A DNA stretch of 64,000 nt, taken from the NCBI RefSeq assembly GCF_000226115.1, contig NC_016457.1:2480001-2544000 (forward strand), given 5' to 3'. The notes beneath the pieces are model-generated. The model had not been told where the DNA came from and did no database searches. It saw only the letters and a program-made list of their open reading frames with translations. Shown piece after piece: positions 54,264 through 64,000 of the stretch. The DNA comes from Thermothielavioides terrestris NRRL 8126 (Eukaryota > Ascomycota > Sordariomycetes > Sordariales > Chaetomiaceae). Position 1 is the first letter of the stretch. Each line of letters opens with the position of its first letter. Position numbers and translations under genes: made by a program.

Positions 54264-57200
54264 CTACACTATGTCGGGGTTCATCACGAAACACGTGACG
54301 CCACCCGCGCTTTCCAGCCGTTTTCCCTCTCAACAAAGGCCGCCGACGATCTTGAGAGATGAATTCAGACACATGACTCTGAACCGAGTCAGCGTCCCGT
54401 TTCTCGCCCGGTGAAACCACCTCCCGAGAGTCCCATCGCGTTTGAAACTTTGAGCTTCGACCTCGAAACACGACTGACATCTGAGATTGCCTCAGGCGAT
54501 ACGGAAAGCTCGCAAGCTGCGTCTGAGCGTCCAGGTGCCGCTACAAGGTGCGGTGAGAAGGTGCAAAGATCGCCGCCCTGACCATGGGACACATTGCCAA
54601 ACCATTGCCCCAACACCTCGATGTGCAATTGGAAAGTCAACGTAGCATCCGGCTGGAAATATCGCAGTAGTCTATGAACGCTCATACTCACCCAGAAACC
54701 GTGGTAGTGGGAGCATCCTGTTTGATATTGATTGTCGCTGCAAACCCTTATCCCGCCATTGCGTCATGGATGGGTTGCGGGACCAAATGGTGGAAACTTC
54801 AGGTTGGCTGTTTGCACTAACCCTACAGAGTAAACAGTCGCTGTTTCTAAAATTGTTTCACCTGACAGATCTGTGTCAACCCCGGTCAACTAAAAAAAAG
54901 GCCCTTGATTTACCCTCTTTCAGACATTTGCGTCCACTCCAGATGATGCTTGGGAATGCGAGCTATCAGACTTTGGACAAACGGCCTAGCATGCCGCAAC
55001 ACATGATCCATAAAAATTGTCAGCCGTTCTCCCCAACGAGCAAACGCGGGGGCGTCCCCGTTGCGTTGCCAGCCACAGCAGTCGGCTTCCTCGAGGATCG
55101 TCGGTAAGAGCTGTGCGGCACAGAAATAGAGTTGCTCCGTCCAGTCCCACCAACTCGGCTCCGGTGCGCCCCAACGTGCTGAGGCTGACTCGGCTGAGCA
55201 ACGTCAGAGGACGAATCATTGCTCCGGCTTGACTCCAGGCCACAACAACGAACCATCTTTTTACTGGACGCTTTCGCGGCCAGGCTGAGGAATGATCCTG
55301 CTCCGAATCTGATGTCACCGCCCGGTTCCCAACTCCCCTGGTCCGGAGTTGGGGGCATTCCTGCCGGACATACGTGATGCTGACACCACAGGACGAGGTT
55401 CGACGTCGAACAACGGTGCACCGGACTCTCCCAAGGATTGCCCATCATCCGTTTTCGAGCGGTTGCCCCTTCCCCTTTCCTGGGCTGTACATACTCCGCC
55501 ACTGTCTCCGTTCATCCCTCGTTCTAGTGTACGCCCGGTGCGTCATGGCGGCACCGAACCAACAGGGCAACGGAGTCTTCCTTCGTGGCGTCCCTCCGCT
55601 CTGGTGACATAGTTAGTAGTCCTTCTTGGGGGACAAACACCGAGGCCCCCTCCGATATTGATTGGTAAGGCGTGCTCAGCATTGCCCTTCATGGAGGCCG
55701 GCATTTTACCTTGCCGGACTTTCGGGTACTTTGGATGCCGCCGTTGCTTTCTGGGATATCCTTACTGTTCACTATGTATAGAACCCCCACAGAAGGATGG
55801 AGAGAAGCTTCGCGGAAGATCACCTTGCCGTGCCGCATGGCCACCAGCTAACTGGGCTGCGCCGCAACACTAGCACTAGGTGGATGTCTTGCATGCGGAG
55901 AGCTAACTCACCCTTCGATTGATATGCGCTGCTCCGTACTGCTTGCGGGCTGGTGATCACTGACAAGACAGAGTAAATCTGCTGGCATTCGACAACTTGG
56001 CTTATCCAGTCTTCAGTATATAGTTCACAACGGCGAAGGCAAGCTCGTCCGTTTCGGGAAGAGTCAACGAGGGCGTGGGCTTCAAAGGCGGCCGCTCAAT
56101 GCACAGCCACCTGTTGGTAGTGTACTCACTTATCCAAGCTCACGGTTCCAGTGTTGGTGCTATCCAGTGTATTCCCATGTCAAGGTGGGGGCTATCTTCA
56201 CAACATGTCTCGCTGAGCCTTGCCAGCTGCTCGACTTCGGACTGCACGCAATTCGGACAGCCGTGGGGAACGGTTCCCGAGGGAGACACCAAAACTCAAC
56301 GCAACAGCTTCAAGATTGTTCCCCCTCTACATACAATTTTGTGTCCCAGCATATGACGAGTACGACATATACAGCACTTAGGTCAGCCAAGACTCCGAAG
56401 TCCAACGTCCACGACAACAAGAGGACCAGGCCTGATACGGCGAGCATGAGGGGCATATGGCGAGCGCAGGAGCATATTGCGCTGGCCGAGTTGTTTCTTT
56501 GTTGTAACGGAAACCACTTCCACCAGCGGCGGGTTCTGCTGGCTATCAAAACCCACACAAACAGTTAACTTAGACCTTGGGAGAATGGATCGCCCCGGTC
56601 AGTCAGCGCCGTACACATACGGTTCAAAGCTGCAGGCTTAACGATGTAGTCTCAGGCTGCTGCTGCTATGGATCGACGTCAGCAAGGTGGTATTTACATA
56701 CATGTACCCACCGAACTCGACGCAGCGTCTTGCTGCCCGAAGAGTTGATGGGCATCTGCAGCCAGACATATCCCGCGAACTGCGTAGCATTCGGTTGCGT
56801 ACCATGCAGTTCTTAAAGTCTCGCTGCTGGCAATGTGGAGAACGACTTGATCCCGGCTTGCTCCTGAATATGGAAGAACGGTTAAAAAGAGCGTTGGGCG
56901 CACTACTGCGTCTTGGTGGTGGTGGTGTGATGTTGCTGTGCAGAACACATCCTCTGTCTGGGACAAGATCGTCACTCGAAGAGCGCTTCCACCTGCCGGC
57001 ACGGCGCACTCTGTCGGGAAGATTGGTGGTGTCGCTGCGACTGAGTGTTTCAGAGTATCTTACTTGCATACAAAGGAACTTGGCGCCGACATCGGGAGCT
57101 TGTAAGGCAAGCTAGATATGTGTTGACGCAGTTGCCGAAACGCACTCTTAAATCATGGCCCAGATATGTGAGAGGTATCGAAGGCGGAAGTGGGTGGATG

Positions 57201-57615
57201 AACCTCAAGGATGGTAGTCAGCTAATGTAAGGTGTGGGCAGTTACCAGAAGCGTGCCTTATGGCTATGTAGAAGACCTCGAACTCTTGAGGAGAACGCAA
57301 CGGCTGAATATTCATCGACTTGAAAGCGTTGAAGCGACACGGGGGTATATAGTACATCAGACATCAGGCATTACCATTTTGAAGACGTTAAGGGCCCGCC
57401 TTGCATCAATGAGCAGAATGAACAGGAAGAAATCAGACTCCGGCTCTTCTCCCCTCGCCCTGCGTAACTCCGAGCTTCCCACCAACGCCAAAGGTGCCAG
57501 CCTGTTCGGGACCAAACAAGTCCCGCGATCATGGCACTCGCCCATTTCCTTCCGCCTCTTTCCATTCATTCCTCGCCGCCCGTCAATAAGCAATTTGCCT
57601 TGCCCAGACCATCCA

Positions 57616-59969
57616 TCACCGCCACAAATCCATCCTCTCCCACTTCTTCTCCCCCGCGCTGCTCTTCGGCCGCGGCCACTCATCCTCCCCACCACCGCCA
57701 ACATACCCACCCAACGACGTCTTACTCCCCCTTGCCAGAGACGAGTTCCGCCCGCGCGTCTGCGCCCCCCCGCCTCCCCTTTCATCGCCGGTCGGCACGG
57801 CCAAGAACCCGCCGCCAGCCCCGGCGCCGCCGACCAGCACGCTGCGTCGGGCCCCCGCGCCGCTGCTCCACCCGGCGGCGCTGCCGCCCAGCACGTCCGC
57901 GCCCAGCCCATAGCTGCTGAGCGGGCGCTCCTGGCGGTCGTGCGCGGCGCCGGACCCGCGGCCGCTGCCCACCTGCACGAACGACCACCCCAGCTGGTCG
58001 TCGTCGCCCTTGGTGAAGACCTCCAGCTTGGCGGGGAGGTTGAGGAAGTTCGCGAGCGGCGGCGCGCCTGGCGGGCTGAGATGAGGGGAGGAGGCGGCGG
58101 CGGCGGCGGTGGCGAACGGGTTGTTGCTGCTGAAGCGCGGGTTGGTGGTGGTGGCGGTGCCCACGCCGAGGCCGGAGGCGGGGCTGAAGGCACCGTTGAG
58201 GGAGGAGAGGGAGCCCTGCGAGCGGTGGCCCAGATTGCCGCCAGCGAACGGGGCCGACGGGGGTAACAAGGAACCACCGGGGAATCCGTTGGCTTTTCTG
58301 TTCGGGGAACCATACGGGGAGGCTGACCCGCTGCTTGCCGGGCGGGGGGTACGGCCCTCGGCGAAGGCGGGAGCTGGCGGAGGGAGCCCGAGCAGGAGGT
58401 CGGGGAAGTTGGGATCTCGGACGTAGACTGCGCGGAGGTTGGGTAAGCCCCCCGAGAGGAGGGAGCCGGCGAGGTAGTTGTAGTAGCTCGCTGCGACGCC
58501 CGAGTATTTCGGCGACGACGGCGCCGCGGTGATTTCGAAGTGCAGCGACTCGAGACTGGTCGAGACGAGCGGGGGGATGTTGTGCGAGCCGGCGGCGGAT
58601 GCCATGGACGCCGACACACTGTCCATGAGGGACAAGTGCTTGAGCCCGGGAAGGTAAGCCAGGAGCTCCTGCAGAGTCCAGGCTCGCACGCCAGTCCCGT
58701 TCAATGTAAGCACCCTCAACGACTGCCGCGCTTCGGGTTGGACCAGCCAGCCCTTGAGGCCCTCGGAGGTGACGTTGGGAACGTCGGTGAGAATAAACTC
58801 CTCCAGGGGCGGGAACGGCGGCATCATGTCGTTCCATTCCAAGGTCTCGTCGCTGAAGGATTTCGTTTGGCTGACTTTGAGCGCCCGCAGGTTGCCCAAG
58901 TAGCTCAGCACTTGGCGCAGCATAGCAGGCTCCATCTCTATCCGGATCAGCTCAAGCACCTCCAGCTTGGTCCAGACTCTCCCCGAGGCGATAGCCCGCA
59001 GACTATTCTCTGACCCTCCCATGTATGTCATCTTGCGCAACTCGAGGCAGCGCGCCTGGACCTCTAACCGGAGCGTCAGGAAGGACGGCTCATCGGCGAA
59101 GAGACCCTCGGGCAGGTCCACGTATCGAAGGTCCGGCGTCACGGCTATCGTCCGTGCCAGGTCGGCCTGGCAGGACTCGCGTAGCATATACGGCATCTTG
59201 AAGAACTGGACAAGCCGGCCGCGGCGAACGGGGTCCTCGCGGAGGGTGCGACAGAGCAGCTTCAGGCGGGCCTGCGCCGGGTCCTCGGGCTGGCCATTGC
59301 GGTCGAAGAACGACCGTCGTTTCCGCCGCTCGGCGAGGACAGCTTCGAGATCGCAATAATGGACGCTGTCGATACGGATGCTGTGGTACCTGCAGGAGCA
59401 CAGCTGCGTCAGCGGACCACCGTCCCCTTCACCACCCCCCCATCCCCCCACCCCCCAACACACACGAGGCGTGCGATCACAACATACAGCAGCTTGACAG
59501 CCTCCGCCTTCCACCTCCTGCAGACCGCGACGCAGTGCGCCAGGTCGCGCAGGTCGCAGAGCGCGCAGCAGTCGTCGACGGAGCTCTGCTCGCACGTGGT
59601 GTAGCTCTCATCGGCGCTGTGGGGACAGACGAACGTGAAGATCCGCTGGAGGATGGCGGCCGGTAGCTGGGCGAGCGCCGCAGCAGAAGCACGAGTCGGC
59701 CGGTTGGGAAGGAGATCGGATTGCGCGTCCGTCCCCCGGTGGTATGGCCCGGAGGGAGTGGAGCCGAAGGTCCGGTGGCCGTCGGGCCGGGAGACGCCGA
59801 AACCGAGACCGTACCCGCCGTGCGCCGGGGCCAAGTGCTTGCCGTTCGTCGTGCTGCTGCTGCTGCCGAAGCCCGGCATCCGGCCCTGGTGGCTGGCGCC
59901 CTCGTTCCTCCGCTTGTCTTTCCTCCTGAAGAACTTCATTGTGCCCAGGACGGTCGTAGCAAAGCCCAT
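57616..59969 (-). CDS. F-box protein with leucine-rich C-terminal region
   Basis: Exons 59969-59488 and 59389-57616 (intron 98 bases, GTATGT...GCAG), 751 residues. F-box proteins are the substrate receptors of SCF ubiquitin ligases. After a Gly/Ser-rich N-terminus with RRKDKRR, the F-box is at about residues 105-165: AALAQLPAAILQRIFTFVCP, a Cys-rich insert, then LRDLAHCVAVCRRWKAEAVK, LLYHSIRIDS. Weak leucine-rich repeats follow (LEVLELIRIEMEPAMLRQVL, SYLGNLRALKVSQTKSF, LKHLSLMDSVS, LPNLRAVYVRDPNF). The last 280 residues are Gly/Ser/Pro-rich and probably disordered. An in-frame Met at 60023 would add 18 residues; the Met at 59969 is preferred because GFATTVLGTMKFFRRK looks like the natural start. 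The substrate is unknown. Confidence 0.86.
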
Positions 59970-61084
59970 GGCGGAAGGAGCGGGAAGGGGAGACGCCGCG
60001 AAGTGAGAAGCGGCGGGGTGCACGACTTAAAAGCAAGCTCCAGTGCTTTGTTCCGTCAGGAGGGAGCTAAGCTACCGACCTGTCCCACACACAGCCAAGC
60101 ACTGTGACACAACTGACCAGGGTCCCTTCCAGGTTTGCTGCTAGCCGCTAGGCGCGCTCAGCGATCCTACAGCAGCCTGCCAAGCCGCGTCTGCGACTTT
60201 ACGCAGGGAGGTCTGAATTGAATGATAGGCCAGCGCTGTTTGTGGCCTTGCAGCGAGGTCGCGATCGTGCAGAGCTCCTGCAATTGCAAAGGCTCTACAC
60301 GTTGCGAACCTGTGCTTGTCAGAGCAATAGGAGCTGCCAGCAGGCATTAGGCTCGCGGAAATTTGCAGCGGTTCAGACCAGGGAGCTTCCAGAAGGGTGA
60401 ACAAAGAAAAACCGTTTGTTGTTTGCTTCGCGCCCTGCAGGATTGCTGAGAAATGGTCGGAAGTGCGAGGGTTGGGTGTTGACCAGTTGGCCACTCCCAC
60501 AAACGTGAACTGAATCTGCTGTGTGTGTTAGGTACAGGTACTGTGGTAAGTCTTCATGAGACCACACAGCAGTGGCCTCGTGCACAGTAAATTCCCAACC
60601 TCGAAACACCGTATCAACAGCACTCGAATAGCAGAAGGCCTCGACAAGCGTGTCTGAGCATGTCTTCCGATGAGCTTCCCTCACTGCAGCAGACCCTCCA
60701 GGCCGCCTGGTGATGCACGCGACGGTGCAAGCCAACAATTCACACGGCCTGTCACCAGCAGCAAGCAACCGCTCAAGGCGAGACATCTGCAAGTCAATTT
60801 TACATGTGGCACATACCTAGATACACAAAATATGGCACGGAGCCAGTGATTACCGCCCTAATGTGTTGTCTCACCTCCTAGCCTCCACTGCTCCATACAC
60901 CCTCGCAGGTCTTGGAGCAAACTTGCGCGAGTCCACATGGTCAACATCCCCTAACTTCGGCTCGTACATACTAGGTATGCATGTCGCTATGGACGAATGC
61001 TGGTGGTGGGTCTATGTTTTGGCTGGCTTCGTGGAGAATGAAGAGAGCGTCGAAACACACAAAGGGCTGTCCCATTCCGCGTGG
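59970..61084. other. Intergenic
   Basis: Promoter and 5' UTR of the F-box gene, then the 3' flank of glycogen synthase. No gene is seen. Confidence 0.45.
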
Positions 61085-63448
61085 TCACTTGCCGTTCAGA
61101 GAGCTTCCAGGGCCGGATGCCTTGGTTCTCAACGTGAGCGGGAACGGGTACTCATCCGGGTCCTCCTCCTCTCTGTGCAACATAAATTAGCTGAGGTCGC
61201 CCACGTGTCAGGTTCTGTGTCACTCACGGAAGTTTCCACGCAACGTAGTCTTCAGTGCTCAGCCCCTCACGACCCTCCTGGAGGCTGGCAAAATCCCCAG
61301 GGGTCATCATTCCGGTGCGATCCCTTGGGGAGCCGGGCACCGAGAATGGCCGCGAGATCTTTTGCTCCACGCCCGGGATGAAGTCCTCCTCCTCCTCCTC
61401 ACCAAGGAACGACGTGGGATACGCCCGTCTCAGCGCGAGCTGCCGCGCCTTGACATACTCCAAGCCCATCCGCTTCCAGTCGAGCAGGTCGCTAAGCCGC
61501 TCAGTCCGGTTCCGCTGGTTGATGCGCTGCCGGCGGCTCTTCTGCGTGAAGTCGAACATGTACGACGTGAGCTGATTGACCGAGTCATCGACACCCTTGG
61601 TACGGCGATCCACGATGTAGATGCCGTAATCGCTCGAGTTCTCAATCAGCTCCTCCATGTAGCAGCCGAATCCGGAAAGGTTGGTGGTGATGCTGGGCAC
61701 ACCCATCACCGTGCACTCGGCGGGCGTGTAACCCCATGGTTCGTAGTACGATGCGAACACGCCCAAATGCGTGCCTCGCACGAAGTCGTCGTAGTCCAGC
61801 GGCAGCACCGGGTTTGCCGAGTTCAAGAACTCGGGGTGGAACACAATCTTGACTCGGTCGCTGGGATGGTTGAAGAGCTGCACCCGGCGGATCTGGTTGA
61901 GGATCGGGTCGTCGTGGTCGTTGACCATGTTGTGTGTGACGATTGGGGGCAGCCCGTGCCTCTTCATGGCGAACAGGCGCCTGCGGAGCAGGATGCGATC
62001 CTGGCTGGAAATCAGCTCCTTCTCCTCCGGCATCGGATCGCCATCGTGCCACTTGAGGGAGCGCTCAAAGATGCGTCGGCCGATGTTCCTCTCGATCGTG
62101 TCCACCGTATCTCTCAGAGACTTGATCACGGCCTGCCCCTTCAGTGCCTCGACCGTCAGCGACGAGGTCTGGGCGGGCATGATGATGAACGCGACGACCG
62201 TCATCTTGCTCCCAGACGACTTGAGCCGATGGTTCAAGCGGGCGAGCGACTCGATAAACATGTCAACGCCTTTATTCCTGAACTCGTACCGACCCGCCGT
62301 GAAGAAGTAGAGCGTGTTCTCGGGATCGAAGTCGTAGTGGCCATAGAAATGGCCTCGGACAAAGTCGTGGATCTTCTCCTTGGACTGCTGGTGCAGGTTC
62401 TGGAACTCGTGGACCGCCGAGAACTTGGTCACGTTGAGGCCGTTCGGCAGGACACCGTCGGGCTTGCGCTTGAGTAGATGCTCACTCTCATAGGCTGTGA
62501 TGTGCGAGACCGTGGTAAACACGTCACAGGAATGCGCCGCAGCTCGTTCGATGCAGTACCGGTGGTAGATACCGCGCTTACCCGCCTCAGCATCCACGTC
62601 GAAGTGCTGGAGGTTGTTGTAGAAGTCGACGGAGCCGGCACACAAGTATCGACCGAGCAATGTCGCATGGGTCGTGAAAATGGTCGTCACGTCGATCTGC
62701 CGCTTCCTGGTCAAGGGCAGCGCAACGCCTGCCAGCCATTCGTGGAAGTGCGCAATGACCGCCCTCTTCTTTTCGTGGCATACGTACTGCAACAGGGTCA
62801 GCTTCAGCTTTGTGAGGCTTTCCGGTCGTCCATGAATCGGGCACCAACCTCCCCGAGGAACCATGCAACGAGATAGCCAAAGACGACGGCCTCGTTGGTC
62901 TCATCGTCGTTATCGGGCGACGGGATGGAGGCAACATTCCACAGGTCACCCTTCCACTCATTCATATAACCGTACGCCGTCTTGGTGTCGAAGAGGAGCA
63001 CTCTAGGAGCTCCTTCAATCAGCCACCGCCCATACAGCATACCGATGCCGCGGTCCTTCATGGACTGGATTGTTGCGGCAAGTTCGGGGTTCGTGGGCTC
63101 CATGGCCTCGACCTCGACGGCCGCCTACAACTCGGTTAGCACTCTCGAATACCTGGAGGACCCTCAAAAGGAGACGAGAAGGTACTCAAGCAAGGAAGCA
63201 CATACGGAGTGGTGGTTGAGAGGCCCAATGAGGGTGTAGCGGTCGCCATATTCTGCTGTGGTTACCGGGGCCTTGGATTTGATGACGGAGTAGATGCCGC
63301 CGACTGAGCGCACACGTTAGCCGGGCTACAGAATCTCCGCAAGGAGAGCCGGCACGAGCGAACCTCGATGCGCGACTTCTGTCGCGATCTCAAACAGCAC
63401 GTGGTTCTTGACGTCGCGTGGCTCGCGCTCTGCTTCCTCGTTGGCCAT
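61085..63448 (-). CDS. Glycogen synthase
   Basis: Exons 63448-63364, 63303-63206, 63124-62849, 62786-61228 and 61172-61085, 701 residues, matching yeast Gsy2 (705). The GT3 enzyme extends glycogen from UDP-glucose. The start is [19 protein letters not shown] then [20 protein letters not shown], with the Lys of VIKSKAP in the donor site. Further family blocks: [72 protein letters not shown] and the catalytic E-x7-E motif in [18 protein letters not shown] (Glu near residues 502 and 510). The arginine cluster [20 protein letters not shown] is the glucose-6-phosphate/phosphorylation control region. The last intron (55 bases) adds the usual tail [14 protein letters not shown]; without it the frame stops at AWKLP. 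The other introns are 60, 81 and 62 bases, all in phase. Glycogenin lies 26 kb away. Confidence 0.97.
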
Positions 63449-64000
63449 TGTAGATTCGAGTGCGAACTGGGAAGTGTTTGCCTCAGGGCAATCGGTAGCA
63501 GCGGGGAACGCGATGTCGCGGGCGGAATGAGCGTGTTCAGTCCACAATGTCTCCGATCGAGGCTCGAAGGCGAGACTGGTGGTAGACTTCCAGCTTTCAC
63601 AGCTGGACTCTTTGAGCAGACTTGATGACTGGCAAACCCGGCCCCGGAAGGAGGAAAAAATAAGAAGAGGAAAAATGAGCCTTTTAGGGAGCTCTAGCGA
63701 GGATCAGTCGCTGAGAGCCGAGATTTGAGACAGCATATGGGCGGGTCAAGTTCTGTGTTTCTTCTAGCGGCCGAACACAGCGCCCAGGGCGGGGTGACGG
63801 CGGATACCGGGGGGTCGCAGGAGCCGTAGGCGCGGCTGGGTGAGCGGCAAAGCACGCTGGAGGCACGGCGCGGTAAAGCCCGAAACGAAGAATAGGATCT
63901 CGAAGTTGGAAGGGGGAGGCGTCTGGCGCAGCTGCTCAGAGGAGGTTGGTGAGAGCTTCGTGGCGGTGGAATCTTGGAGCGGGCAAGACACCGATGCCAG
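63449..64000. other. Glycogen synthase upstream region
   Basis: Minus-strand promoter and 5' UTR of glycogen synthase, running to the window edge. A 75-codon minus-strand ORF (63991-63764) has no family features; it could be an upstream ORF or chance. Confidence 0.4.

Larger units (their letters stand above)
51758..57615. other. Gene-poor interval (5.9 kb)
   Basis: Upstream of the 451-residue gene and downstream of the F-box gene. No convincing coding frame. It holds a 60-base T run (52699-52758) and a small direct/inverted repeat group at 54153-54263. The left part should be the promoter and 5' UTR of the 451-residue gene. Confidence 0.4.

Noticed and set aside
61362..62477. Plus-strand ORF of 371 codons opposite glycogen synthase
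   Set aside because: It lies entirely within a well-conserved glycogen synthase exon and shows no domain of its own.
1..64000. CRISPR arrays, bacterial operons, phage or viral genes
   Set aside because: No spaced direct repeats, no viral hallmark proteins; the window is spliced fungal nuclear DNA.
1..64000. Secondary-metabolite or other dedicated gene cluster
   Set aside because: No synthase, P450 or transporter grouping; genes are mostly housekeeping and functionally mixed.

Overview
The window looks like nuclear DNA of a filamentous ascomycete, probably a Sordariomycete and perhaps of the order Sordariales. The evidence is a GC-rich coding strand, many short introns of about 50-180 bases with GTRNGT-type donors and CTAAC/CTGAC-type branch points, single-gene transcription units on both strands, and protein products such as a Mid1 channel subunit, an RFX factor and a chromodomain/HDA2-3 fusion. 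The affiliation is inferred from protein resemblance and was not tested by a search.

Layout, left to right. Positions 1-523 hold a broken copy of a fungal kinase-like gene. From 1 to 20 kb the window is gene-dense: a CLPTM1 membrane protein, a putative zinc-binding protein, the SNARE Sec22 (-), an ASXH-domain protein, the Elongator subunit Elp5, an SNRNP27-like splicing factor, a lysine-rich SMAP-domain protein, a RAMP4/Ysy6-like ER protein (-), a small mitochondrial membrane protein, the calcium-channel subunit Mid1 (-) and the ER-shaping protein Yop1 (-). A tRNA-Val(AAC) follows at 20.9 kb. From 21.8 to 40.9 kb lie an RFX transcription factor, a monoglyceride-lipase-like hydrolase, a CDF metal transporter, glycogenin, and a large chromodomain plus HDA2/3-like protein. 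Two copies of a roughly 390-bp inverted-repeat element (MITE) flank glycogenin. From 42 to 64 kb genes are sparse: cytochrome c oxidase subunit 6 (-), a very-long-chain fatty-acid elongase, an uncharacterised serine-rich protein (-), an F-box protein (-) and glycogen synthase (-). Two gene-poor gaps of 4.4 and 5.9 kb lie here.

Most genes are housekeeping and there is no obvious cluster. Functional themes recur. Glycogenin and glycogen synthase, the primer and the elongating enzyme of glycogen synthesis, lie 26 kb apart. Sec22, the RAMP4-like protein, Yop1 and the elongase act at the ER. The chromodomain/HDA2-3 protein and the RFX factor act on chromatin and DNA.

Exon structures were worked out by hand from reading frame, splice consensus and family resemblance. 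They fit in phase for every spliced gene but have not been checked against RNA. The least ordinary observations are the MITE pair with target-site duplications, an exon that codes only for the start ATG in the RAMP4-like gene, a 108-codon open extension in frame after the UAG stop of the chromodomain protein, two homopolymers of exactly 60 bases, and the decayed kinase-like gene.
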